From the NCBI GenBank assembly GCA_014218235.1, contig CM024756.1:70562015-70626014 (forward strand): DNA of 64,000 nt, written 5' to 3'. The stretch comes from Colocasia esculenta. Taxonomy: Eukaryota > Streptophyta > Magnoliopsida > Alismatales > Araceae. The translations under genes were made by a program, and so were the position numbers. The notes under the pieces were generated by a model. It was not told the DNA's origin. It ran no database searches and was given only the letters and a program-made list of their open reading frames with translations. Positions 31,751 to 41,214 of this stretch are shown here, piece after piece. The first letter of the stretch is position 1. Every line of letters starts with the position of its first letter.

Positions 31751-32610
31751 TCACAAATTGCACATGCCTAACTCCCTTCTAAGAGACGTAAATCTCTCTT
31801 CAAGTAAGGCCTTTGTGAAGATGTCTGCTAACTGATTTAGAGTATCTATGAAAGAAATATTTATATTGCCATTTGCTACATGATCTCTAATAAAATGATA
31901 TCTAACCTCTATATGCTTGGTTCTGGAGTGCTGAACTGGATTCTTGGTAAGATTTATTACACTTGTGTTGTCGCACAATAATGGAATTGTCTTGATGTGC
32001 AATCCATAATCCTCAAATTGCTATTTTATCCATAGGAGTTGTGTACAACAGCTTCCAGCAGCCACGTACTCAGCTTCAGCTGTTGACAGTGCTACTGAAT
32101 TTTGCTTCTTTGAGGACCATGAAATCAAACATCCTGCAAGAAATTGACAACTTCCACTGGTGCTTTTTCTATCTACCTTGCATCCAGCATAATCAGCATC
32201 AGAATATCCTACTAAATTAATTTTGCATGATTTTGGATACCATAAACTTAGATCATGAGTTTTAGCTAAATATCTAAAGATCCTTTGACAGATATTAAAT
32301 GAGATTCCTTAGGATCAACCTGATACCTTGCACATATGCATACACTAAATAAAATATCAGGTCTACTAGTAGTTAAATAAAGTAAAGATCCTATCATACC
32401 TCTATAAAGCTTTTGGTCTACTTTCTTACCATCTTTATCACTGTCCAACCTTGTGGATGTGCTCATTGGTGTTGACAGTGGCTTTGCATTATCGAATCCA
32501 AATTTCTTTAATAATTTCTTGGTATATTTTACTTGGCAGATGTGTGTACCTTCTTTGGCTTGTTTGATTTGAAGTCCAAGGAAGTAGTTGAGCTCCCCCA
32601 TCATGCTCAT
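31751..32610 (-). pseudogene. Copia-3 RNase H and end of pol
   Basis: The N-terminal side (32610-32266) reads MGELNYFLGLQIKQAKEGTH, TPMSTSTRLDSDKDGKK and YRGMIGSLLYLTTSRPDILF, with HLISVKGSLDI where VKRILRYL is usual. The catalytic middle is decayed in several frames. The last segment (32002-31751) is open: LCDNTSVINLTKNPVQHSRT, KHIEVRYHFIRDHVANG and LADIFTKALLEERF, then LGMCNL and the stop. This is the normal C-terminus of copia pol. Confidence 0.88.
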
Positions 32611-32622
32611 TTCAAATTCTCC

Positions 32623-33452
32623 CTACATAAGCTTTTCAAAGTACTTGCACAGAGATTCATCAGTAGATCCAAATATTATATCATCTACGTAAATTTGCAC
32701 AAGCAATATATTTTTGACCTTATATTTAATAAACAATGTGCTATCTACCTGTCCTCTGATAAAGCCATGTTTTAATAAAAATACACTAGGCCTTTCATAC
32801 CATGCTCTAGGTGCTTGCTTTAATCCATATAAAGCTTTATGCAGTTTGAAAACATGATTTGGAAACCTTACATCATCAACACCAGGAGGTTGTTCTACAT
32901 AGACTGCCTCCTTTATATAACAATTTAAAAATACAGATTTTACATCCATTTGAAAAAGCTTTGAATCTAATGCAGATGCATATGCAAGTAAAATTCTAAT
33001 AGCCTCAAGTCTAGCCACTGGTGCATAGGTTTCATCGAAATCTATGCCTTCCTCTTGGGAATAGCCTTGAGCAACCAGTCTAGCCTTGTTTCTGGTGATA
33101 ACACCAGCTTCATCCAATTTTTTTCTGAACACCCATTTAGTGCCAATAACAGGATGATCTGATGGTCTCGGAACAAGGGACCAAACTTGGTTTCTCTTGA
33201 ACTGATTAAGTTCATCTTGCATAGCTAAAATCCAAGATTCATCAGATAGTGCTTCATTGACTATCTTCAGCTCAATTTGAGAAACAAATGCTAGATAGTC
33301 ACATGGAATAACATTATCTCTTGTTCTTACCCCAACCGATGGATCTCCAATAATGTTGTCTTTTGGGTGATCCTTCCGATATCTCCATTCCTTTGGAACA
33401 TCATCATGTATAGTTTCCTTTTGTTGTAGTTCTTCCAAGGGTGGATCTTCAT
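32623..33452 (-). CDS. Copia-3 reverse transcriptase (open fragment of pol)
   Basis: This is one uninterrupted reading frame of about 275 residues from the LINE-B junction down to 32623. It includes the linker (DPPLEELQQKE, DNIIGDPSVGVRTRD), RT N-terminus (NQFKRNQVWSLVPRPSDHPV, GTKWVFRKKLDEAG), RLVAQGYSQEEGIDFDETYA, QMDVKSVFLNCYIKE (usually KSAFLNG), LHKALYGLKQAPRAWYE and the catalytic QIYVDDIIFGS. It ends at CKYFEKLM where the frame shifts before MMGELNYFLG. All palm motifs needed for catalysis are present, but the polyprotein is cut by LINE-B. Confidence 0.9.
33438..33452. repeat. Target-site duplication of LINE-B, left copy
   Basis: AGGGTGGATCTTCAT is repeated without mismatch at 37100-37114, after the LINE-B A tail. 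The sequence is part of the Copia-3 pol frame (EDPPL), which reads through when the LINE is skipped. Confidence 0.95.
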
Positions 33453-33513
33453 ATCTATTTGAGAAACACAAGTAGATTGGCTAGTTTTGTTGCTCTTCCC
33501 TTTACATTTTATC

Positions 33514-34248
33514 ATGAAGTTCTTTTCTTGGAATGTTCGCGGGATCAATAAATCTAGCAAATGTAGGGAGCTCAATAGATTGCTTAAGTCCTCTGCATGT
33601 GATATAGCCATTTTACTTGAAACCAAAATTAAATCAAATCATGCTTTAATTAAGAAGAATTTGATATGGCCTGAGGCTAATTATGTTAATAATGACTCTG
33701 ATCTTGCTAATGGACGAGTATGGATCTTGTGGAATTCTGATCTCTTTGATATAAATGTCAATTTTACATCTACCCAATGTATCCATGCAAAAGGGTTGGA
33801 TAAGAAATCGGGTTGCTCCTTCTAGTTGACTGCTATTTATGCCTCCAATAGTAAGTATGATCAAAGCAAGCTTTGGATGGAAATCAGCAATTTTGCTTGT
33901 ACTGTCTCTGATTCGCCCTGGATTGTTATGGGGGATTTTAACACTGTCAGGAAATGTTCAGGATTCTGTGCAAAAAAGTAAAAGTGATCTGCTTAAAAGT
34001 CAAGCTCAGCTCAGCAACAACCCCTTTGATGATAGATGCATTAAGGATGAGAAATTAGCTAGAGACACATATTTCAATGCACTTAGAAATGAGGAATGTT
34101 TTATCAAGCAAAAATCCAGAGGGAATTGGCTGACTCTTGGGGACTCCAACACCAAGTTCTTTTATGCTTCATTAGCTGCTAGAAAAGCCTGAAATACTAT
34201 CAAGAAATGCAAGGACAAGGAAGGCAATCTGATTCATGATATCAACCT
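33514..34248 (+). pseudogene. LINE-B endonuclease with internal deletion
   Basis: ORF2 begins at the ATG at 33514 (MKFFSWNVRGINKSSKCREL). AILLETKIKSN carries the active-site Glu and SPWIVMGDFNTVR is at about 33915-33955. Directly after this the sequence jumps to the linker that precedes RT (KSKSDLLKSQAQLSNNPFDD). Comparison with LINE-C, where these points are about 500 bases apart, shows that ARLDR and SDH are deleted. A stop near 33823 and a frameshift add to the damage. WLTLGDSNTKFFYASLAARK closes the region. Confidence 0.85.
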
Positions 34249-34249
34249 T

Positions 34250-36175
34250 GTGAAGGATTACACTCTAGAATTTTACCAAGCTCTTCTGAATCAAAATCAA
34301 GATCATGCTGATTTGGACATTTGTGTTGATAAAAGGCTGAACCCAGATGATATTCAATTCCTCAACAAACCGTTCACTGATGATGAAATCAAAAGGGTAG
34401 TCTTTAACTCCCCAAAAAATAAGAGCCCAAGTCCTGATGGGTTTACTACTGAATTCTTCCAGGTAACTTGGTCTATCACTGGTCAAGATGTGCTGAATGC
34501 TTGCCATCATTTCTTCAATACCGGTCATATTTTTAAACAAATGAACTACACTTTCATTTCTCTCATTCCTAAAACCGATGGTGCTGATTGTCTGGAGAAT
34601 TATAGACCCATCTCTCTGTGTAACTTCACTTACAAAATCATCTCCAAAGTTTTGGCTGATAGAATGCAGCAAGTTTTGGATAAAGTAATCAGTTTGAATC
34701 AATCGGCTTTTATCAAAGGTAGAGGTATTCATCACAATGTTCTTCTTGCAAATGACTTAGTGAAAGATATGCATACCAAGCAAAAAGGAAAAAGAATTTG
34801 TTTTAAAGATGATTTAAGGAAAGCTTTTGATTCACTCAACCGTTCTTTCATTTACCGCATGATGGAGAAAATGAACTTCCCTACTAGGTGGATTGGTTGG
34901 ATCAGAGATTGCTTGGAAACTCCAAAATTTTCAGTTTTATTCAATGGTTCGCCTTTTGGCTTCTTTGGGAGCACTAATGGTATCAAACAAGGGGATCCTC
35001 TTTCCCCTTATCTTTTTACCATTGCCATGGAGGGTCTGACTTGCATGCTGGAAAAAGTGGTTGTTGATGGGAGCATCAAGGTTCCTATGGCTGGGAGCAC
35101 TCATATCTCTCATATCATATTTGCTGATGATTTGCTTACTTTTATCCAAAATGATATTACTTCAATCCATAAGTTGGCAGAAATCCTTAAGAGTTTTGGT
35201 AGGAATTCGGGGTTGCAGTTGAATCATAACAAAATCAAAGTCTATGTGGGTGCTAACATTGGTGACAAGAGCATGATTACTAGCACCCTTGGAGTGGCTG
35301 AAGGAACTCTTCCTGTGACTTACTTGGGTCTTCCTCTTTTCTCTACTGGAATGAAAAAAAACCAATGCTATCCTATCATTGATAAGATCAAGAAAAGGTT
35401 AAGCTCGTGGAAAAGTAGACTGCTCTCTAAAGCTGGTAGACTTGAATTGATTAGATCTGTTTTAAATTCCTACTCTCTTTATTGGGCAAATGCTTTCCTT
35501 CTTCCATCTGGGTTCATCCAAGAAGTTGATAGTATTCTCAGTAAGTTCTTTTGGGGAGGTTCCAAAGATGGGCGCTCTTTGCATATGATCAAATGGAGTA
35601 CAATTTGTAAACCAAAAGAAGAAGGAGGTTTAAACTTGAAGAACTTACAGGATTGGAATAAAGCATGCATGATCAAAGACCTTTGGGATTTGCTGAAAGG
35701 TAAAAAATCTCTCTGGTCAAATTGGATAAATGATAAGTATTTCTTTAGGAAATCAATTTGGAGCATTGAAATGAGGTCTCACCATTCTGCAGCAATCAAA
35801 GGTATTCTTAAAGCTTGGAATTGGTTGATTCATCACATTGCCTATGGATTTTCAGGAGGGCATGATATCAGCATGTGGTATGATCCATGGATCAATGGTA
35901 AAAGTATCTATCAAATGTTTGGTGATAGAGTAAGACAGGATCTGGGGGCTCCAAAAGAATTCCTGGTTTCTCACTTCATTCAAAATGGCCAATGGTGTCT
36001 TCCTAATCCAACTTCTATTGATATGCTTTCTCTTTGGCCTGAAATTGCTGCTATTCCTATCCACAATAATGGCCAAGATGGGGTTACATGGATTCATGAC
36101 AAAGGAAAATTCTCAATAAATTCAGCTTGGAATCAGATCAGAAGAAAAAACAACACTTGGAGTCTCAATAGCTAG
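34250..36175 (+). CDS. LINE-B ORF2 reverse transcriptase (641-residue open frame)
   Basis: This is the longest open frame in the window. In order: FNSPKNKSPSPDGFTTEFF, NYTFISLIPKTDGADCLENY and RPISLCNFTYKIISKVLADR, AFIKGRGIHHNVLLANDLV, DDLRKAFDSLNRSF (usually ADLRKAFDS), NGIKQGDPLSPYLFTIAMEG, the catalytic IIFADDLLTFIQND near 35110, TYLGLPLFSTGMKKNQC, LSSWKSRLLSKAGRLELIRS, MWYDPWINGKSIYQMFGDR and KFSINSAWNQIRRK. FADD is intact. It opens without a natural start, so it is the RT part of a broken ORF2. The zf-RVT domain follows after one stop. Confidence 0.93.
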   Translation: MKDYTLEFYQALLNQNQDHADLDICVDKRLNPDDIQFLNKPFTDDEIKRVVFNSPKNKSPSPDGFTTEFFQVTWSITGQDVLNACHHFFNTGHIFKQMNYTFISLIPKTDGADCLENYRPISLCNFTYKIISKVLADRMQQVLDKVISLNQSAFIKGRGIHHNVLLANDLVKDMHTKQKGKRICFKDDLRKAFDSLNRSFIYRMMEKMNFPTRWIGWIRDCLETPKFSVLFNGSPFGFFGSTNGIKQGDPLSPYLFTIAMEGLTCMLEKVVVDGSIKVPMAGSTHISHIIFADDLLTFIQNDITSIHKLAEILKSFGRNSGLQLNHNKIKVYVGANIGDKSMITSTLGVAEGTLPVTYLGLPLFSTGMKKNQCYPIIDKIKKRLSSWKSRLLSKAGRLELIRSVLNSYSLYWANAFLLPSGFIQEVDSILSKFFWGGSKDGRSLHMIKWSTICKPKEEGGLNLKNLQDWNKACMIKDLWDLLKGKKSLWSNWINDKYFFRKSIWSIEMRSHHSAAIKGILKAWNWLIHHIAYGFSGGHDISMWYDPWINGKSIYQMFGDRVRQDLGAPKEFLVSHFIQNGQWCLPNPTSIDMLSLWPEIAAIPIHNNGQDGVTWIHDKGKFSINSAWNQIRRKNNTWSLNS

Positions 36176-36682
36176 GTCTGGGACCGGCCAACTGTCCAAA
36201 AATTTTCATTATGTACTTGGCAAGCTCTTCACAAAAAACTACCCACAATTGATAATTTGCAGCGGAAAGGTTATGCTTTTGCTAATAGGTGTGTGCTTTG
36301 TTTGCAAGACATGGAAACTATTGATCACTTGTACTTTGCTTGTCATTACTCAAGATGGATCTGGAAGGAGATTTTGAAGAGATTTGACCTGAATAGAAAC
36401 CCTCATTTGACTGTTCTTCATGAAATTAATGCTTTGATGCAGGAGTTTCCTACTAAAGGCATTTTACTAAAGTTGGTGCAATTAGCGTTCAGATCTGCAA
36501 TTTGGTGGCTTTGGAGAGAAAGATGTAATAGAATCTTTGAAAACAAAAGCAGGGATAAAGTTCACAGTTTGCTTGATATCATAATGGATTTGAGATGCTG
36601 CATTGAAAAGAAAGAGAAGCTCAGTAGTCTATCCAGGAGAGAGAAAGGAATTCTCACTAGATTCAACTTTTCTATTATCTAG
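36176..36682 (+). pseudogene. LINE-B ORF2 zf-RVT C-terminus
   Basis: After the stop at 36175 the frame continues (FSLCTWQALHKKLPTIDNLQ) and from 36257 is open: RKGYAFANRCVLCLQDMETI, DHLYFACHYSRWIWKEILKR, WWLWRERCNRIFENK and REKGILTRFNFSII, stop. The CxxC, H and C residues of the zinc site are present. Only one stop separates it from the RT frame, in keeping with a young copy. Confidence 0.88.
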
Positions 36683-37099
36683 TTCAGTTTATTAATCTCA
36701 TGCCATCTAAATTCTTCTATTGTACGCATGCTTTCATTTAACTTTAAATTTCAGTCATGGATTTCTATGCTACGACTTGTCTTTGAGTTTTCAGATTTGC
36801 TGCTCTTAAGGAATCATCATCTCATGAATCGAGATACAGCAAGGGAGATGGCTTGGCGTGGTTCTGCATATTGGTTCTTATTTGTTTTGTCATAGTCCAC
36901 GGCATGTGTGGTCATGATAGCTTTGCTTTCTACTCTAAAGTGAGAATGGTGGAGTGAGAACATTTCACCTCTGTGAGGTGGGGTGCACTCTCCTGTTCTC
37001 CTTTAGGTAGACTCGGCTTTTTGATCATCTCTTGTAAGATCAAAGGCTTCTGTACTTTATTGTGTCTTAATACAATCCTTTATTACTTACCAAAAAAAT
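36683..37099 (+). other. LINE-B 3' UTR and A tail
   Basis: This is the non-coding 3' end, about 415 bases. It carries both conserved hairpins (36897-36911 and 36966-36980) and GGTGGAGTGAGAACATTTC ... GGGTGCACTCTCCTG around the second one. It ends TTACTTACC with A7. There is no AATAAA directly before the tail. Confidence 0.85.
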
Positions 37100-37114
37100 A
37101 GGGTGGATCTTCAT
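37100..37114. repeat. Target-site duplication of LINE-B, right copy
   Basis: AGGGTGGATCTTCAT, identical to 33438-33452. Confidence 0.95.
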
Positions 37115-38270
37115 TATCCTTGATAGATGTATCCTTTAGTTTCTTGGATATGTTTTCTGCATCATCATTGTCACTATCTACTTCCTTTTTCAAGGAAGGG
37201 TTAGATTCATCAAAAATAACATGGACAGTTTGCTCAATTAATAACTTTGTTTATTAAATATTCTATAACCTTTAGGTTTAGAAGCATACCCCATGAATAT
37301 TCCTTCATCATATTTGGAATCTAACTTACCAATGTCTCTTTAACCATTGTTATGGATGAAGCATGGACAACCGAATGTTCTAAAATGACTGATCTTTGTC
37401 TTCTTCTGCTTGAAAAGTTCATAAGCAGTCTTCTTCAGGATTGGCCTGATCATCACTCTATTTATTATGTAACAAGCTGTGTTGATTGCTTCGGCCAAAA
37501 ATATCTTGGGAGATTATACTCTGACAGCATGGTTCTGGCCATATCTAACAATGTTCTATTCTTTCTCTCAGCAACTCCATTTTGCTGTGGTGTCCTTGGT
37601 GCTGAGAAGTTATGCTCAATTCCTTGATCATTACAGAATTCTAAAAAATTTTCATTTTGAAATTCTCCTCCATGATCTGATCGGTACTTATTATACTGAA
37701 CTTCTTATCCTTCTGAACTTTCTTACTGAATTTTACGAAACTCTCAAAAGTGTCATCTTTATGCTCCAAGAATGATACCCATGTAAATCTTGAATAATCA
37801 TCCACTATCACGAATCCAAAATTCTTTCCTCCTAAACTGCTTGTTCTCATTGGCCCAAATAAATCCATATGCAACAGTTCTAATGGTTTGGAAGTGGTTA
37901 CAACTGTCTTCGATTTGAAAGATGATTTTGTGTGCTTCGCTTTTGCATAAGGTTCACACACACCTTCTATCCTTGAGCTTATTTTGGGAAAACCTTCTAC
38001 CAGATTTCTCTTGATCAATTTTCTGATTCCATCCAGACTACAGTGACCCAATCTCCTGTGCCATAATTCAGCTGATTGATCTTTATTTGCTGCAAGGCAT
38101 ACATCTTGATCCTTTAACTCTTCCAGGTGAAGCACATATAAATTCTTTTCTCTGCATGCTTCGAACACTATTACTCCATCTTTCATAATAAGACATTTTG
38201 ACTCTTGAAATCTGATTTGGTGACCTTTGTCATACAATTGGCTGATACTTATCAAATTATGCTTGAGTCC
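37115..38270 (-). pseudogene. Copia-3 integrase
   Basis: On minus, LWHRRLGHCSLDGIRKLIKR is the HH part of the zinc domain; the Cys part reads CEPYAKAKHTK, so the second Cys is replaced. The core follows: PLELLHMDLFGPMRTSSLGG, VIVDDYSRFTWVSFLEHKDD. A frameshift falls in the second-Asp block near 37690. FCNDQGIEHNFSAPRTPQQN and GVAERKNRTLLDMARTML contain the catalytic Glu. The C-terminal part toward 37115 is heavily decayed and ends in DTSIKDNEDPPL at the LINE-B junction. The plus-strand ORFs at 37352-37775 are shadows. Confidence 0.87.
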
Positions 38271-38483
38271 TTGAACACACATAACATCTTCAATGAGGGT
38301 TCTGCCTTGGCTGCCAACTGATCCACAACCGATCACTGTTCCTTTTCCATTATCCCCATAAGTTACTGTACCTTCTTCGTCTTCAATGTGTGAGAACAAC
38401 TTTCTGTTGCCTGTCATGTGCCTTGAGCACCAACTGTCCAGGTACCATTTTGATGCTCTAAGACATCCCTGCAATAGAAACAC
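38271..38483 (-). pseudogene. Copia-3 protease
   Basis: WYLDSWCSRHMTGNRKLFSH is the catalytic block; DSG has become DSW, which should abolish activity. It continues EEGTVTYGDNGKGTVIGCGS and GLKHNLISISQLYDKGHQIR, the normal copia protease body, in frame with the integrase N-terminus. The upstream WVPK motif is in a neighbouring frame near 38500. Confidence 0.85.
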
Positions 38484-40261
38484 TAAGATTTAGGTACCCA
38501 AGTTCTTTTGGGTCTTTGCTGGTTAGTTTTCTCACATTTTCTTTTGAGTATCCATTTTAGGTGTTTAGTTGGACAAATTATTTTAGTATGTCCTAATTTG
38601 TTACAATGACTACAGCAGGATATTTTACTTACCTTTTCAGTTGGGATATACTTAAAATTTGATTTATATTTAGTGTCTTGTTCAGCTACAAATTTTAGGG
38701 TTGGATAGATTTTAGGATGTACTATTGTTTCTTCATTATCAGGTGGAGTATATCCTAAACCATGATTTTTCTTACCTGATCTTCTAGCTCCTTTTAATAT
38801 TCAGGTTGATTTACCATTTGTGAAATTTTCAATGGTGTTAGTTTGATATTCATTATCTTTGGTTAGTGTGTCAACCTCCCTTTTAAGTTTGCTTGTTGTT
38901 TCCTGACTTTCTAGATTTGTTATTTGTTCATTTTTATTTCTCAAGTCTTCACATAATAATTCATTTCTCCTTTTTAATTCAGAAATTTGTTTTTTTAATT
39001 GCTCATTTTCAGATTTTAAATCTGAGTTAGTGATTTCTAAACATGCATGACTTTTCTTGGTAGTTTTTAATATTTTGCATACATCTTTATATTTATTATA
39101 TAACTCATTAAAAGCCTCTTCTAAACTATCAGAATATGATTCATTATAGGAAGTAAATGAAGAGTCAGAGGTTACCTTTTCCTCTATATTTGCCATGAAG
39201 GCTAGGTTGGCCTTTTCTTCTTCTTCTTCACTGGAGCTAGACTCACTGTCTGAGTCGCTGTCATTGCTCCATGCAACTGCCATCGCTTTCTTTTTGTAAC
39301 TTCTGAATTTCTTCGAGCTGTCTTTCTTCCTGAACTCTATCTTCTTCAGTTTCGGACATTCATCATTGATATGTCCAGGTTTCTTACATTCCTAACACAT
39401 AGGTTCAGATTTCTTAGTGTCCCTTACTTCGATTTTCTTGAAGTCTTTTCCTTTCTTGAAATATCTTCTTCTAGACTGGTACTTCTTCTTGGCTAGGATT
39501 CTTTGCAACCTTTTGGAGAGAAATGCTTCCTCGTCTTCACTTCTCCCGATGCTTTTATGACCATCTAATTCATCACCAGATGTGTCTTTATTAGCCTTGA
39601 GAGCATTGTTGTGTTTCCTTCTGCTGGAAGACTCCCCAAGTCTTTCCATGTTTATCTTGTTGGCCATCAGTGACCCAACAAGATTTTCAAGTGACATCCT
39701 TCTCAAGTCGTTTGCTTCTTCTATGGCTGTCACCTTCGGAGTCCAAGAGGCTAGTAGGGATCTTAGTATTTTTCTTACCATATCTCCCATCTCGTAGTTC
39801 TTTCCAAGACTAGCCAGACCATTTGTAATATCAGTGAATCTACTGTACATTTGAGTAATTGTTTCTCCTGGCTACATTTAAAATCCCTCATATTGAGCTA
39901 CCAAGATATCTATCATTGTCTCCTTGACCTTGTCTATTCCTTCGTAGGTTATTCTAAGCTTCTCCCACATTTCCATTGCGGACTTGCATGCTGAGATCCT
40001 ATTAAACTCTTTCTTGCTCAGCGCACAGCACAAAATACTCTTTGCTTTGCAATTTAATGATATCTTCTTCTTATCATCTTCTGTCCAATTTTCTCTATTG
40101 TTAAGGACAACTAGATCTCCTTCCTCTATGATCGACTAGATTTGAAAATCGAGACCTTGAAGGAAGAATTCCATTCTAGTCTTCTAGTAGTTGTAATCTT
40201 CACCATCGAACAAAGGTGGTCTGTTGACTGACTGACCTTCTACATACCCTTGAGCTGCCAT
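38484..40261 (-). pseudogene. gag: Copia-3 gag
   Basis: The ATG at 40261 reads MAAQGYVEGQSVNRPPLFDG, with stops soon after. Capsid core blocks are NNRENWTEDDKKKISLNCKA, ILCCALSKKEFNRISACKSA, WEKLRITYEGIDKVKETM and MYSRFTDITNGLASLGKNYE (open 39850-39392). A CCHC knuckle follows near 39360-39390 with its first Cys after a stop (KKPGHINDEC visible). Then comes a Ser/Glu-rich segment and a long coiled coil (39283-38801: LKSENEQLKKQISELKRRNE). A second knuckle-like CSHCNKLGHTKIIC lies near 38600. At least four breaks occur. Two knuckles with a coiled coil between them resemble Sirevirus Gag. Confidence 0.85.
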
Positions 40262-40308
40262 TTATCTTTGCTCTTCAGATCGCGAGATCTTCTTTGTCGA
40301 AGAGACTT

Positions 40309-40321
40309 GGCTCTGATACCA
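40309..40321 (-). other. Primer-binding site of Copia-3
   Basis: Minus-strand TGGTATCAGAGCC, a perfect complement to the 3' end of initiator-Met tRNA. It is two bases inside the 5' LTR end at 40324. Confidence 0.92.
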
Positions 40322-40323
40322 CT

Positions 40324-40996
40324 TGTTGCCCAGCTAGCTAGCCCAGAGGGGGGTGAATGGGATTTAAAAAAAATTCTTTTCAATTTAAACCTGTCAACAA
40401 AAATGCTTTAAAGAAGATCACTAGAGATGATGGTTAGTGTTAGTGTTAATCAAGATATCAAACACACAAACACAGGAAATTTTATCCTAGTTCGGACCTC
40501 CTAACCCAAGGAGTCCTACGTCTAGTCCCCAAGCAACAACTTGGGATTTCACTAACAAGGGTACTGTCCCCCTTAAGGACCCTTACACATCCAGCCGCAG
40601 TTGGCCTTCTCTTCTAACCCCGAAGAGGTATACAACCACCCTGATACACAGGTCTTCCTTCCTTACAGAAGGGAATACTCACCACCTATTTTCAACAGGT
40701 CTTCTCTTCACAACCCGAAGAGGAATACACACAGAAAATGTGTACAAGGAGAAATGCCCCTAGACCAAGCTTACAACAAATGCTTGATCTGAGGCTAAGT
40801 CTGAGAGAGAAAGATTTTCACTATAAGAAACTCTCAGACCTACAAGGCTCTTAAAGAATGTCTAGACAAAGAAAGACTAAGAGCAAGAGCTGAAGAAAAT
40901 TTTGGAGTGAGGCAAGAAGCTCTTCTTCGATGATGAACACTTTTCTTGAAGGCTCTATCACACAAATGATCAAGTTGTTGAAGTAATTGGCTTAGT
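40324..40996 (-). repeat. Copia-3 5' LTR (right), part 1
   Basis: It repeats the left LTR from TGTTGCCCAGCTAGC to AGTAATTGGCTTAGT (25180-25856 in the left copy) with small differences. It is cut at about 40996 by LINE-C. The uninterrupted order TTAGTGTCTTCAG is seen in the left LTR at 25851-25863. Confidence 0.93.
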
Positions 40997-41214
40997 CTCT
41001 CTCTAGAATCCTAGAGAGAGAAGCTCTGGGGATTGCACTAGCTTCTGTGAGTGCCTGGGATCCCCCCGCCTTCCGGCGGAGGGTGGACCTCCCTTCTGTT
41101 GTGAAGGTGGTGTTCCCTCTGGGCAGCCACCAGTTGGAACTCCTCCATCTGGGGTCTACCATTTGAGAGCTATGAGCATGTTGGGTGGTGTTGTTCGGTG
41201 CTTGGTGTAGGAGG
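40997..41214 (+). other. LINE-C 5' UTR
   Basis: This leader begins with a perfect 10-base inverted repeat, CTCTCTCTAG (40997-41006) and CTAGAGAGAG (41011-41020), around AATC. A GC-rich stretch with GGGTGGACCTCCC follows; LINE-D has GGGTGGACCTCCCC at the same place. It may hold the internal promoter expected in L1-type elements, but no motif can be named. Confidence 0.65.

Larger units (their letters stand above)
33453..37099 (+). mobile_element. LINE-B (type-1 tail), young 5'-truncated copy
   Basis: This plus-strand LINE is inserted in Copia-3 pol, flanked by a perfect 15-base target-site duplication (33438-33452 and 37100-37114). It begins about 60 bases before ORF2, carries an endonuclease with a large internal deletion, a long open RT, zf-RVT and a complete 3' UTR, and ends ATTACTTACC plus seven A. 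Its hairpins are CCACG/TGTGG (36897-36911) and CACCTC/GAGGTG (36966-36980). It is most similar to LINE-F. Confidence 0.95.

Noticed and set aside
40601..40792. Open ORF in Copia-3 LTR, with a similar stretch at 25460-25650
   Set aside because: It lies in LTR sequence near the PBS end. The copy in the left LTR is broken, and no domain is seen.
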